DNA of 64,000 nt from Bacillaceae bacterium IKA-2. GTDB lineage: Bacteria; Bacillota; Bacilli; Bacillales; Anaerobacillaceae. The position numbers were made by a program, and so were the translations under genes. Position 1 is the first letter of the stretch, and the number at the start of each line of letters is the position of its first letter. The DNA lies in assembly GCA_031761875.1 (NCBI GenBank), contig CP134492.1, positions 2,108,001 to 2,172,000 of the forward strand, read 5' to 3'. Of the stretch, positions 8,646 to 18,074 are shown piece after piece. The notes under the pieces were generated by a model that saw only the letters and a program-made list of their open reading frames with translations, did not search any database and was not told the origin of the DNA.

Positions 8646-9419
8646 ATGACCAAAAATGTAGGATTTATGCCAGGGTGCTCGTTACCTTCCTACACCCCCG
8701 AAGGCGTCAAGAAAACAATGCAATATTTAAAAGAAGTATACCCAAGTCTTGGTGGTGTCCAAAAGTGCTGCGGAAAAGGAACGAAAGCACTCGGGCAGGA
8801 AGATAAGTTTTATGAGCGGTTCGCTGGTCTGCAAAATGATATCGATAGTGTGGGCATTGAAAAAATAATCGTTGCCTGTCAAAACTGTTATAAAACGATT
8901 AAAGAAACGAGTGATCATACTGAAGTTGAATCGTTATGGACACTTTTACCTGAAATAGGTCTTCCTGTTGAGATGCGTGGAAAAGCGAGAGATAGTGATG
9001 TTGTGTTTGGCATCCATGATTCCTGTTCCACACGTTATGAGAAAGAGATTCAAGATGGCATTCGTTGGATTATGAATGAACTCGGTTATAAGGTTGTAGA
9101 AACAGAATACTCGAAGGAAAATACGAGGTGCTGTGGCTTCGGGGGCATGATCGTACCAGCCAACCCTGAGCTAGCGAATCGAGTGATGCAAAGAAGAGCA
9201 GATGATTTTAAAAGTGACTATGTGGTCGTTTACTGTGCAGCATGCCGTTCTTCAATGATGAACGTTGGCAAAAAAGCTTTCCATATTCTTGATTTACTTT
9301 GGGGACCTGTAGTCTATGCAAATAGTGACGCTCCAGAAGATGTGTTATCAAATCCCATTAAATCTTGGGCTAACCGTTATAAATCTAAATGTGTGGTTAA
9401 GTCTGTTTTAAAGTCATAG
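8646..9419 (+). CDS. HdrB/GlpC-like CCG-domain protein
   Basis: 257 residues; ATG 8646 follows GAAGGGAGAG. It has two cysteine-rich CCG domains. The first contains PGCSLPSY, KCCGKGTK and CQNCYK; the second contains HDSCSTRY, RCCGFGGM and YCAACRSS. In heterodisulfide reductase subunit B, such CX(n)CCG/CXXC sets bind noncubane Fe-S clusters that reduce disulfides; lactate and glycerol-phosphate oxidases use them as electron relays. Position one base after the NAD(P)H/FAD/Fe-S protein suggests a two-protein thiol-disulfide or quinone-linked reductase. The substrate is not visible from the sequence. The following rhodanese hints at sulfur chemistry, but that is inference. Confidence 0.85.
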   Translation: MTKNVGFMPGCSLPSYTPEGVKKTMQYLKEVYPSLGGVQKCCGKGTKALGQEDKFYERFAGLQNDIDSVGIEKIIVACQNCYKTIKETSDHTEVESLWTLLPEIGLPVEMRGKARDSDVVFGIHDSCSTRYEKEIQDGIRWIMNELGYKVVETEYSKENTRCCGFGGMIVPANPELANRVMQRRADDFKSDYVVVYCAACRSSMMNVGKKAFHILDLLWGPVVYANSDAPEDVLSNPIKSWANRYKSKCVVKSVLKS

Positions 9420-9442
9420 TTTATTAGTTCTTGTGAAACGTT

Positions 9443-9470
9443 GAGCAAAGTTATTGCTCAGTAATAACTT
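9443..9470. promoter_or_regulatory. Two mutually exclusive hairpins between operon genes
   Basis: TGAGCAA (9443-9449) pairs with TTGCTCA (9455-9461). Alternatively AGTTATT (9450-9456) pairs with AATAACT (9464-9470). The second folds only if the first is open, and the T-rich ACTTTTAAAAT follows. This could be a weak attenuator or processing site within the operon. Confidence 0.35.
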
Positions 9471-9509
9471 TTAAAATAAACTCAAAACATCTAAAGAGGA
9501 GGCTTTCAA

Positions 9510-10499
9510 ATGAATAAGAAAACAATGATTATTAGTTTAAGTTTGGTGGTTATCGCAGTATTAGGGATCTTTATTTATCATTATATGACTAGAGTTGAAG
9601 TAAGGGAGGTTGACTTGTCGGTGCAAGAAGCAAAAATTAGTGAATATGCAAATCATAATGCTTTTGTAACAGCTGAACAACTAAAAGCGATGTTAGATGA
9701 TACTTCGCTAGATGTTGTCGCGATTGGAACGATGGATGCAAGAGGTGGAGTAATTCCAGGTTCTTTTCAAGTGTGGCGTCCTGATTATTCAGGAACAGAT
9801 GTTTATGAATTTGGTGGTATGGCAAACTCCAAAGAAGAAATGGAACAGTTGTTCAGTCAGTTTGGTGTCACTCCAGAAACAACAATTGTTACGTATGCAG
9901 CCCAAGATCAACATGATTCAGCTCGCTTATTTTGGCAAGCCAAAATGCTTGGACACGAAGATGTACGTCTTTTAGACGGTGGAATAAATGTTTGGATTGG
10001 TGCAGGTTATGAAACAGGGAATCCACTTACTATTGGCGATCGTCCTGAAACAAACTATGAAGCTCCTAATTTTAATGAATCTGGTTTTAATGCTAAATTG
10101 GATGTCGTTACAGACGCTGTAGACAACGATGATTACATCATTCTTGATACAAGGTCTGAAAGTGAGGAAGATGGTAGCACAACGCTAAGTGGTGCATTTG
10201 GTCCTGGAAAAATTAAAGGATCTGTATTCATTGAGTATTCTAAAGCAACAACGGAGGAAGGGACCATTAAGCCGCGTGCAGAGCTAGAAGAATTGTATAG
10301 AGACGTTGTTTCCTCGGATAAGCAGGTAATTGCTTACTGTCAGTCTGGCGTTCGTTCTTCTTACACTTGGCTAATTCTAACTGAAGTTCTTGGGTATGAG
10401 AATGCACTTAATTATGATGGATCGTGGATTGAGTGGTCTTATGAAGTGTACGAAAAAGATAACGACAAGATCACCCAGTTAACAGAAAATAATAATTAA
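9510..10499 (+). CDS. Membrane-anchored tandem rhodanese (sulfurtransferase)
   Basis: 329 residues; AGAGGAGG upstream of ATG 9510. An N-terminal hydrophobic helix (about residues 5-25) acts as an uncleaved anchor or signal, with the rest outside. Two rhodanese modules follow: residues ~50-170, whose active-site loop reads TYAAQDQHDSARLFW and lacks cysteine, and residues ~190-320, with the catalytic loop AYCQSGVRSSYTW (Cys277). An inactive first and active second domain is the classic thiosulfate:cyanide sulfurtransferase layout. The loop suits transfer of sulfane sulfur to a thiol acceptor. It follows the HdrB-like gene and precedes a TVP38 protein, so extracellular sulfane sulfur handling is plausible. 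Confidence 0.85.
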   Translation: MNKKTMIISLSLVVIAVLGIFIYHYMTRVEVREVDLSVQEAKISEYANHNAFVTAEQLKAMLDDTSLDVVAIGTMDARGGVIPGSFQVWRPDYSGTDVYEFGGMANSKEEMEQLFSQFGVTPETTIVTYAAQDQHDSARLFWQAKMLGHEDVRLLDGGINVWIGAGYETGNPLTIGDRPETNYEAPNFNESGFNAKLDVVTDAVDNDDYIILDTRSESEEDGSTTLSGAFGPGKIKGSVFIEYSKATTEEGTIKPRAELEELYRDVVSSDKQVIAYCQSGVRSSYTWLILTEVLGYENALNYDGSWIEWSYEVYEKDNDKITQLTENNN

Positions 10500-10516
10500 T
10501 AGGGGAAGTGGGTTTA

Positions 10517-11218
10517 ATGAGCGACAAGAAAAAAAACGGTTCTTCTTTAAAACTAATCTTATTAATTACTGCTATCGCACTTGTTTTTGGTGTCGCATGG
10601 CAAACAGGAGTTATTGATAGATTAAAAGATGTAGAGGCTATGCAAAACTTTATTGCTGGATTTGGTATTTGGGGTTACTTGATCTTTATTCTAGTTTTTA
10701 TCGCGGTTGCTGTCTTAATGCTTCCAGCAGCAGTGTTAACTATTGTTGCAGGAATAACCTTTGGTCCAGTGCTTGGCGGTATTCTTTCTCTAATCGGTGC
10801 AACAATCGGTGCAGCAGCGGCTTTTCTGATAGCTAAATATGTTGCAAGAGACATGATTGTTAAAAAGTTTAAAGGAAATCCGATATTTGACAAAGTCGAT
10901 AAAGGTGTTGAGAAAAACGGAATTAGTTTTTTAATCTTAACGCGATTAGTGCCTGTGTTTCCTTATAACGTCCAAAACTATGCGTACGGTCTTACAAGTC
11001 TCAACTTTTTAACCTATACAGGAGTTTCATTAATCACAATGGCACCAGGAGCATTTATCTATGCATATATGGCTGGCCAGATTGTTAGAGAGGGAATTTC
11101 AATGAAGCTACTTCTTCAATTTGCTATAGCGGGAGTAATTCTTTTCTTAGTTTCCTTAATTCCTAAATATTTAGCAAAAAGAAAAGGTATTGACATGGAT
11201 GAATTTAAAAGAAACTAG
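10517..11218 (+). CDS. TVP38/TMEM64 (DedA-like) membrane protein
   Basis: 233 residues; the start is placed at ATG 10517 after AGGGGAAGTGGG rather than the in-frame codon at 10508. Lysine-rich N-terminus, then about five to six hydrophobic segments. The family signature region is visible: PAAVLTIVAGITFGPVLGG, the amphipathic FLIAKYVARDMI, and LTRLVPVFPYNVQNYAYG. Proteins of this type are implicated in lipid or small-solute transport, but the biochemical role is not settled. It lies 17 bases after the rhodanese gene and is probably co-transcribed, so it may serve the sulfur module. The C-terminus is short and basic. Confidence 0.85.
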   Translation: MSDKKKNGSSLKLILLITAIALVFGVAWQTGVIDRLKDVEAMQNFIAGFGIWGYLIFILVFIAVAVLMLPAAVLTIVAGITFGPVLGGILSLIGATIGAAAAFLIAKYVARDMIVKKFKGNPIFDKVDKGVEKNGISFLILTRLVPVFPYNVQNYAYGLTSLNFLTYTGVSLITMAPGAFIYAYMAGQIVREGISMKLLLQFAIAGVILFLVSLIPKYLAKRKGIDMDEFKRN

Positions 11219-11308
11219 GGGACGGTTCTCATGTTTCATCATTTAAAAAAGCGCATGACCCCCAGCACTTTAAAGTATCACCTCACCTGCTATTAAGAAC
11301 TTTTTTCT
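11213..11308. repeat. Composite family A + family B repeat
   Basis: A family A half-site (CTAGGGGACGGTTCTCATG) overlaps the stop of the TVP38 gene at 11216-11218. It is joined to a family B unit (GCGCATGACCCCCAGCACTT onward) that ends in GAACTTTTTTC. The B arms are degenerate here, so terminator strength is doubtful. Confidence 0.7.
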
Positions 11309-11763
11309 GAAGTCATGTCAGACTACAAAATACCGGAAAGACTGGTTGAAGAACAATGTTGTTAAGTTTAATTTGAATAAAAAATAATAAAACAATATGA
11401 CGAGAGTACAGATTAAGTGATTTGTACTCTCAAAAGAATAATGTATTTTGTAACAAAAACTTATACTGAGGAATCTGGAAAGTATAATCGCATTTCACGG
11501 GTAGTTATTAGGAAGTTCCGCGTATATTATGAACAAAATTGCAACAATGATATAGTCATTGTTGCAATTTTGTTCCCAGAGTAATATATCTTTCTTTCAC
11601 AATTGATTCTTTAATTACATATTGTATTGATTCGCCAAAGTTCCCTTGTTCTAACGTTTTGCGGATTGTCCATTAAAAAATAAATATATTAAATATGGAA
11701 GTGACAGATAAGGTTTAACAATCTATCATAGTAATTAGGATATTTGATAGGGGATGCTTTACA
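11309..11763. other. Intergenic region with a perfect 20-bp hairpin
   Basis: No coding sequence is seen. Bases 11531-11550 are exactly complementary to 11556-11575 around a TATAG loop, giving a very stable hairpin without a T-tract. Upstream, 'TTAGGAAGTTCC' (11508-11519) resembles the TAAGGAAGTTC at about 1907, part of a repeat tail. The last 60 bases hold the leader of the sensor kinase, with AGGGGATG about ten bases before its TTG start. Confidence 0.5.
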
Positions 11764-13908
11764 TTGAAGACTTTGAAGTCACTGTTGTTTTGGAAAATAT
11801 TATTAATCAATTTATTAATTATGCTGGCCTTATTAGGTTTAATTTTTTTCATGTCACAAATTGCTCTGCCACAAATTGCAAAAGAGACATATAGAAATAA
11901 TACCGATGAAACTGTTTTAAGGATACACGACCAATTAAATAAGATTACGGTTGAAATGGAGGAGCTAGGTAAAAAAATTCAAGCCGAAGCTGGAGTTGAG
12001 GGGAATATCCAGCAACTTATGATTCAAATAGAAGCAGTCGTGGAGTATTCTCCTTTTGTAGATAGTGTAACCATTGTAGAGACTGATGGCGAAATAACGG
12101 GATTCTATCCAAAGGATTTAGAAGGACAATTGAAAAACCAAAATTTTTCGGACCGAGAATATGTTCAAAATGCCATTAAAATGAAAGAAATTTATATTAG
12201 TAATGTCATATCAGCCGTTACCAATCGGTTTGTAGTCGTGGTAGCAATCCCCCTTCTTGACAATCAGGGTGATGTCCATCGAGTTGTAAATTTAATCATT
12301 CGAATTGAATCGAATCCGATTTTTAATTCGATTATTAATAATATTCAAATAGGTGATGGATATGCCTATATTATTGATAGAGATGGAAGGCTTATATCAC
12401 ATCCATTATCAGAAAGAATTGGTGAGGATGTAAGCGAAAACCCAGTTGTTCAAAAGGTATTAAATAGACAATCGTCTTACGATGAGGTAATCAATACAAA
12501 AGGCATTCCGATGCTCGCATCCTATAAATACGTTCCTACACTTAATTGGGGTGTTGTTGCACAGGTACCAGTTTCCAATACACAAATATTATTTAAAGCG
12601 TTTCAGGATAAATTATTTTCCTTATCTTTATTGCTATTCTTATTTTTATCTGTCCTCACTGCATTATATACAAGAAAAATTATTAAACCAGTTAGCGAAT
12701 TAGAAAGTGCAGTAGGTCAGATTGCTCAAGGAAATTTTAGTGAACGGATAAGTGAGGAGCAGATAGATAGTACTGAAATTGGTAAACTTTCAAAGCGCTT
12801 TAATGAAATGGCTGAATATATAGAAGAGGCAAAAGAAAATATTGAAATAAAAGAAAAACTTTTAATTGAACAAAAGGAGTTTCTGTGGAAAGTTATTAAT
12901 TTAAGTCCAAATTTTATTTATGTTAAAAATAGTCTAGGACAGTATACATTAGCGAATCAATCCATCGCTGATTTTTATGGAACAACGGTTAAAGAGATGT
13001 TAGGCAAGGGTGAAATAGATTTCAACCTGGATAGTAATCAGGTTGAAAGACACCTTCAAGAAGAACAACAGATTATTGAAACGCTTGAGGAGAAATTCAT
13101 AGGCGAAGAGGTTTTAACGGATCAAAATGAGAACAGGAAATGGATACAATCAACAAAAATTCCGCTTCAGTTACTAGAATCCAAAGACGTTCATGTATTG
13201 TGCATATCCACTGATATTACTGAGCGAAAATTATCAGAAGATATCATTAGAAAATCGGATAAGCTCTCGGTTGTAGGGGAACTAGCTGCTGGAATTGCTC
13301 ATGAAATTAGAAATCCGCTAACGAGTATCCAAGGTTTTTTGCAATTTATTAAGCCTAGCCATGAAGCTGAACACTATTTTGACATCATGTTGTCTGAGAT
13401 TGATCGAATTAAGCTAATTATTGGTGAAATGCTTGTTTTATCAAAACCACAAGCCGAAAAATATGAAATAAAAGATGTTAGAGAAATATGTCAAAGAATA
13501 ATTGATTTAATTGAAGCGCAAGCTAATTTAAATAACGTTCAAATCATAACGGAATTTGAGTTAGACGTTCCAGAGATATGGTGTGAAGAAAATCAGTTAA
13601 AGCAAGTGTTTGTAAATATCCTAAAAAATGCTATAGAATCAATGGTGCACGGAGGTCAAATTCTTGTTCAAATGAAGAAACAAGATGAATCCAATATCCT
13701 TATACGTTTTATTGACGAAGGAATCGGCATCGAGCAGGAGCGAATTGACCGGTTAGGTGAACCATTTTATTCAACAAAAGAAAAAGGAACAGGTTTAGGC
13801 TTAATGGTTAGCTATCGCATCATAGAGAACCACAATGGGAAGATTAAGATTTACAGCAAAAAAAACGAAGGTACAACGGTTGATTTGATGTTACCCGTGA
13901 AGCCATGA
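11764..13908 (+). CDS. Membrane sensor histidine kinase (dCache-HAMP-PAS-HisKA-HATPase)
   Basis: 714 residues from TTG 11764. TM1 is about residues 12-32, then an extracellular dCache-type sensor (~35-275, with IGDGYAYIIDRDGRLISHP), TM2 (~283-304), HAMP (~305-358), PAS (~370-490), HisKA with GIAHEIRNPLTSIQGFLQF (phospho-acceptor His513), and HATPase_c (N box NILKNAIESM; G boxes DEGIGIEQE, GTGLGL). The HisKA sequence resembles Bacillus phosphorelay kinases of the KinA/KinB/KinE type. No response regulator is adjacent, so it is an orphan kinase; phosphorelay to Spo0F is possible but unproven. The signal bound by the dCache domain, often a small organic molecule, is unknown. Confidence 0.9.
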   Translation: MKTLKSLLFWKILLINLLIMLALLGLIFFMSQIALPQIAKETYRNNTDETVLRIHDQLNKITVEMEELGKKIQAEAGVEGNIQQLMIQIEAVVEYSPFVDSVTIVETDGEITGFYPKDLEGQLKNQNFSDREYVQNAIKMKEIYISNVISAVTNRFVVVVAIPLLDNQGDVHRVVNLIIRIESNPIFNSIINNIQIGDGYAYIIDRDGRLISHPLSERIGEDVSENPVVQKVLNRQSSYDEVINTKGIPMLASYKYVPTLNWGVVAQVPVSNTQILFKAFQDKLFSLSLLLFLFLSVLTALYTRKIIKPVSELESAVGQIAQGNFSERISEEQIDSTEIGKLSKRFNEMAEYIEEAKENIEIKEKLLIEQKEFLWKVINLSPNFIYVKNSLGQYTLANQSIADFYGTTVKEMLGKGEIDFNLDSNQVERHLQEEQQIIETLEEKFIGEEVLTDQNENRKWIQSTKIPLQLLESKDVHVLCISTDITERKLSEDIIRKSDKLSVVGELAAGIAHEIRNPLTSIQGFLQFIKPSHEAEHYFDIMLSEIDRIKLIIGEMLVLSKPQAEKYEIKDVREICQRIIDLIEAQANLNNVQIITEFELDVPEIWCEENQLKQVFVNILKNAIESMVHGGQILVQMKKQDESNILIRFIDEGIGIEQERIDRLGEPFYSTKEKGTGLGLMVSYRIIENHNGKIKIYSKKNEGTTVDLMLPVKP

Positions 13909-14018
13909 AACTAGGGGACGGTTCTCACGTTTCATTAAAATTGTTGGGCGAATTAAAAAAAGCGCCTGACCCCCGGCACTTTAAAGCATCACCACGCCGG
14001 GGGTCAGGAACTTTTTTT
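13908..14018. repeat. Composite family A + family B repeat with perfect terminator hairpin
   Basis: The family A half-site at 13909-13935 overlaps the stop codon (13906-13908) region of the kinase. A family B unit follows whose arms CCTGACCCCCGGC (13965-13977) and GCCGGGGGTCAGG (13996-14008) are exact complements, followed by AACTTTTTTT. It lies between convergent genes and should act as an intrinsic terminator at least for the kinase. Confidence 0.8.
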
Positions 14019-14152
14019 AGGAACTTTTTTTGATAGCCTTGTTCAGCCATAAAAATCGTTTATTTAATATAATTGTTAGTAACATCCTTGCGACTACTGA
14101 TTTTGAGATAAGGAATTACTTGAAACTTACATTGTGAAACAAAGTCAAAACA

Positions 14153-16186
14153 TTACGTTTGCTGTTTTTTAGTTAGATAATTATGTCTAATATATTTCAG
14201 CAAATCGGATTCTACTAATGGTTTTGCGTAAAGATATCCTTGAACATAATGACAACCAAGTCTAAGCAATTCTTCTTCTTGTTCGATCGTTTCAACGCCT
14301 TCCGCAATGACATCCAGTTCAAGACTTTTAATTAGTACAATTAAAGCATGTAGAACAGCTTCCTTCTTTGTTCCTTCACCAATTGCATCAATAAAGCTTT
14401 TATCAACCTTAATTTTGTCTACTGGAAAGTTTGATAAGTATTTAATCTTTGAATAACCCGTTCCAAAATCATCAATTGAAATGATGACACCTAATTCTCT
14501 AAGCTTTTCCAGTTGGTAAAACATCTCTTCAGAACTAATTAAATCTAGAGTTTCAGTGATTTCTAACTCGAGCTTTCCCCATCCAATCTTAAATTTTTTC
14601 ATTTGCTCATGAATGAAAAGAAAGAACAAATGCGATTCCAATAATGAAGAAGAGATATTAAAAGCAACCGACCCTTCGAATTGATGACACTCTTTCCAAT
14701 TCTCCACCCGTGTTAATACATTCTCAATCATTTTTTCCGTAAGCTCTTGAATCCTGCCCGTTTCTTCGGCGATACGGATAAATTCTGGTGGAGAAACATA
14801 TCCGAAGTCAGGATGATTCCAACGTGATAAAACTTCTACGCCAACTATGGTTTGATCATGTAGATTAATTTGCGGTTGAAAGACGAAAAAGAACTCTCCA
14901 CGATCTAGCGCTTGAAACATACCCTGTCCTATTAGCATTCGGCGCTTCAAAACTTCACTCATCGTTATTTCATAAAAGCGAAAAGCACCTTTAGATGAAG
15001 GTGTTTTCTTAGCTTCATACATTGCTGTATCTGCTGATGACATTAAATTTGATATAGTTGAACCACTTCCAGGATAGGAAGATATCCCAATAGAGGCTGT
15101 TATCTGAAAGACAGAATATCCTTCGATATGAATTGACTGACGAATTTCTCTTAACAATCGGTTAGCAAACTCAATAACATTTTTATTTTCAACGGTTTCA
15201 ATGATTACAACAAACTCATCCCCGCCTATACGTGAAATAATAGTTTTCTCCATTGAATATTTTTTCAAGCGTTGACCGATTGTCATTAATACCTTATCTC
15301 CAGCATTGTGACCAAAAACATCATTTATCAAATTAAAATCATTTAAGTCAATAAAAAGTAAGGAAAAAGGTTTCTTTGTATTAATTTTTTGATCGATATG
15401 GTCATAGAGCATTCTTCGATTAGCTAATCCTGTCATTTCATCATAGTTAGCGAGATTCCAAAGGTGTTTCTCTGTATTCTTTTTTTCAGTAATATCTCGA
15501 AAGAATACCGCCAGCCCATTATGAGCTACTGATAAGACATGAACTTCAAACCATTTATTTAAAGCTTTATACTCTTCTTCAAATCGCCTCTCAGACTTAC
15601 TAATCGCTGTTGCTTCATATTCTAACTGAAACTGCGAGTCTTTCTCATCAGGGAACTCCGTCCAAATATGTTTTCCAACTAGGTCAGTACGTTTTCTTTC
15701 TAATAGTATTTCCGCTTGTTTATTGATATACGTAAAACACCAGTATTCATCTAGTGTAAAGAAAGCATCATTCATACTTTCCAGAATATCGATGGTTTGT
15801 TTTTTCGCCCATTCCTCTTCCGTTATATTTCGATGCGACACTAGCGCACCAACGATCTCTTCTTGATTAAATAGTGGAATCACATACATCAAAAACCAAC
15901 GATCAAGCTCAGGAGAATGACAGGGATAGCGATTCGTAAAAACATCCAACTCTCCGTTTAACACCTTATCGATTCCTTTAAATTCTATTAAGGTATTTGC
16001 CAGTTTTAATACTTGTAAATAATTCACCCCAATATCATCAAATGAAGGATTACCTCCATTTTCAGCACTAAATATCTTCCAAGCTCGATTTGTTCGAGTA
16101 ATAACTCCATACATATTTATAATGGCTGTTTGATCTGGATATGCGTCTAATATTGAATCTTCATTAATTATTTTAATAGCTGCCAC
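14153..16186 (-). CDS. PAS-PAS-GGDEF-EAL cyclic-di-GMP enzyme
   Basis: 677 residues on the minus strand. Two PAS-like modules (~10-120 and ~130-235) precede GGDEF (~240-400) and EAL (~415-670). The GGDEF active site ISRIGGDEFVVI (near residue 320) is intact. The EAL signature is EVL (VGVEVLSRWNHP); the catalytic glutamate and the later metal and loop-6 residues (DDFGTGYS, KVDKSF, EGVET) are all present, so phosphodiesterase activity is expected. There is no transmembrane segment, so a cytosolic sensor is likely. It may be bifunctional or have one domain regulating the other. It is convergent with the histidine kinase and has no evident operon partner. Confidence 0.9.
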   Translation of the reverse strand: MAAIKIINEDSILDAYPDQTAIINMYGVITRTNRAWKIFSAENGGNPSFDDIGVNYLQVLKLANTLIEFKGIDKVLNGELDVFTNRYPCHSPELDRWFLMYVIPLFNQEEIVGALVSHRNITEEEWAKKQTIDILESMNDAFFTLDEYWCFTYINKQAEILLERKRTDLVGKHIWTEFPDEKDSQFQLEYEATAISKSERRFEEEYKALNKWFEVHVLSVAHNGLAVFFRDITEKKNTEKHLWNLANYDEMTGLANRRMLYDHIDQKINTKKPFSLLFIDLNDFNLINDVFGHNAGDKVLMTIGQRLKKYSMEKTIISRIGGDEFVVIIETVENKNVIEFANRLLREIRQSIHIEGYSVFQITASIGISSYPGSGSTISNLMSSADTAMYEAKKTPSSKGAFRFYEITMSEVLKRRMLIGQGMFQALDRGEFFFVFQPQINLHDQTIVGVEVLSRWNHPDFGYVSPPEFIRIAEETGRIQELTEKMIENVLTRVENWKECHQFEGSVAFNISSSLLESHLFFLFIHEQMKKFKIGWGKLELEITETLDLISSEEMFYQLEKLRELGVIISIDDFGTGYSKIKYLSNFPVDKIKVDKSFIDAIGEGTKKEAVLHALIVLIKSLELDVIAEGVETIEQEEELLRLGCHYVQGYLYAKPLVESDLLKYIRHNYLTKKQQT

Positions 16187-16278
16187 GCCCTTCTAAAGGA
16201 ACATCTGAAAATTTATTATAATAAACCCCACTAATATTCTCCACAGAACATCTTAGATGTGAACCTGAAATTTTTAGC

Positions 16279-16333
16279 GCGTGAACCCCAGCACTTTAAA
16301 GCTTCACTGTGACGGGGGCAGGAACTTTTTTTC
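16279..16333. repeat. Family B repeat, terminator-like
   Basis: Starts GCGTGAACCCCAGCACTTTA and ends GACGGGGGCAGGAACTTTTT. The arms are imperfect, but the T-tract is strong on the plus strand. It sits upstream of the GGDEF-EAL gene and away from any plus-strand gene. Confidence 0.6.
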
Positions 16334-16599
16334 TTTTTTTACTATATAAAACAATCCAACATTTTTGTTATAAAATCAAGTCTCATGGAACTACAAAACA
16401 AACATTTGAATTTGAATTGATTCAAATGTAAGGATATCAATGTAACTTTTCCACTATTCGTGTTTACACATCGTCCTTCAAAAAAGTACAAAAGCTGAAT
16501 TTAAAAGTATTCTATCATTTCTTCTCTATATCTATACGTATAGTTATAAATTTATTGAGGGGTAAATGTAAATTAACCGATTAAAATATCTTAAATGGA

Positions 16600-16937
16600 T
16601 CGTGTTTGGTCGAACTAGTTTCAAAAGACATGGGAATGTTAAAGGAACATTCACAAAAGTGATACTTGAAATGAAAAAAAGAGGAGGGGGGGGGCTATTG
16701 TTAACAGCGGATTAATGTGGGCTATTCAATCTGTCGAGGCAACTCCTTCGGCTGCATATTCAGCAGCAATGGCGGGCAGTTTATTTTGTTGGCAGAGAGA
16801 CTAATTCACAATACGGTGGACATCTTGAAGGTGCTCTCCGGGGAAATGAAAAGGCAGTTTTTAAAATCACTAATTTAAATAACAAGCCTTTGGACAAGAT
16901 TTTCAATTCAATAACGACTATAAAGAGTATCGTATAA
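16600..16937 (+). pseudogene. Unidentified decayed coding remnant
   Basis: Open stretches in different frames follow one another: LVSKDMGMLKEHSQK, then MWAIQSVEATPSAAYSAAMA, then SQYGGHLEGALRGNEKAVF running to a TAA near 16937. A run of eight or nine G bases near 16685-16695 could be the frameshift site. Codon choice looks protein-like, but I do not recognise the family. It could equally be chance open frames. Confidence 0.3.
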
Positions 16938-17335
16938 CGGAGCTGACCCCCAAGCACTTTATTTATAAGATTTGTGGGGCAATAAGTCTACAGAGGATCT
17001 ACCTGAACAAATCGATTTAATCATTTTAAAGTTATCACTGGTGCTTTTTTTATAATAATTGTATAAAAACAATTGTGAGATATTTCAGAAATTACCAGTA
17101 TATATTGAAATAATATTGTATAGTTATGGTATATTAAACCATTTATGAGTTTTCCCCTCATTCGTCGACTATGCATCATGTTGATATTTCTATTTCTGAC
17201 ATGAAAACCGCCTTTCAATCGTTTGCTAGCTTTCAACCTAGCAGACCATCTATCTATAAATACTCATAATATAAGCGATAAATATTGTAAAAATTTAACT
17301 AAAATATCCTTTCAATTAGGAAAGAGGAAAATCTC

Positions 17336-17998
17336 GTGACGGAAAAGAAAAATTATAACTATGAAAATATTTTTCCATTTATAACGGAATGTATGAATGG
17401 AAAAAATGTGACACAATATCCTAAACTAATTAAAGCAGGAACGTTTATTTACCACGAGGGCGATGAATGTAGTTTAATTGCTTTTGTCATAAATGGAAGT
17501 ATTAGAGTTTCTAAAACAGGTATGAATGGTCGGGAAGTAACTTTATATAGAGTAAACAGAGGTGAGGCGTGCATACTTACTGTTTCTAGCATTTTGGCGA
17601 ATATCTCTTACCCAGCTACAGCGATAGCAGAAACCGATACAGATGTGATCATATTACCTGTAAAACAATTTCGTGCATCCATGGTATCAAATTCGGAGTT
17701 ACAACAATATATTTATAAGCTTTTATCGCAACGGTTAGTCGATGTGTTAGCATTAGTCGATGCAATTATTTTTCGGAAAATGGATGAACGACTCATTGAG
17801 TTTTTATTGCAAAAACCACACCATAGCGAAATTCTTGAAATCACACATGAAGAAATTGCGATTGAATTAGGATCAGCAAGAGAGGTTGTCAGTAGAATTA
17901 TGAAGGAAATAGAAAAAGAAGGACTAATTCAATTGTCTCGAGGGAAAATTACATTACTAAACAGGAAAAAGCTCGAAGAAAAATTACTAAGAGTGTGA
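17336..17998 (+). CDS. Crp/Fnr-family regulator
   Basis: 220 residues from GTG 17336 (AGGAAAGAGG upstream). The cyclic-nucleotide-binding fold spans ~25-145 (AGTFIYHEGDECSLIAFVI; LYRVNRGEACILTVSSIL). The C-terminal Crp-type winged helix (~150-220) contains HEEIAIELGSAREVVSRIM. There is no N- or C-terminal cysteine cluster like that of oxygen-sensing FNR. The lone cysteine in GEACILT sits where related sulfide or redox sensors carry a reactive thiol, so thiol sensing is possible but inferred. The next gene, 76 bases on, encodes a DUF2892 membrane protein, a common partner of such regulators and of rhodaneses. Confidence 0.85.
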   Translation: MTEKKNYNYENIFPFITECMNGKNVTQYPKLIKAGTFIYHEGDECSLIAFVINGSIRVSKTGMNGREVTLYRVNRGEACILTVSSILANISYPATAIAETDTDVIILPVKQFRASMVSNSELQQYIYKLLSQRLVDVLALVDAIIFRKMDERLIEFLLQKPHHSEILEITHEEIAIELGSAREVVSRIMKEIEKEGLIQLSRGKITLLNRKKLEEKLLRV

Positions 17999-18074
17999 CA
18001 AAGTCACTGAAGAAAGCTCTCCTTCAAGTTAAAATGAAATTATATCTTAAGATCATTTAGAAGGAGTGTTATTT

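Larger units (their letters stand above)
16187..17335. other. Long intergenic region: family B repeats and a decayed gene
   Basis: A family B unit with arms around GCACTTTAAAGC lies at about 16279-16333 and ends in GAACTTTTTTT. A second, truncated one is near 16938-16965. Bases about 16600-16937 look like a broken gene (separate entry). The remaining 17000-17330 is AT-rich without convincing genes. The promoter of the Crp/Fnr gene must lie here, with GGAAAGAGG just before its GTG start. Confidence 0.45.

Noticed and set aside
17021-17236. 71-codon minus-strand frame
   Set aside because: It has no family resemblance or convincing ribosome binding site, and lies in an AT-rich intergenic stretch.
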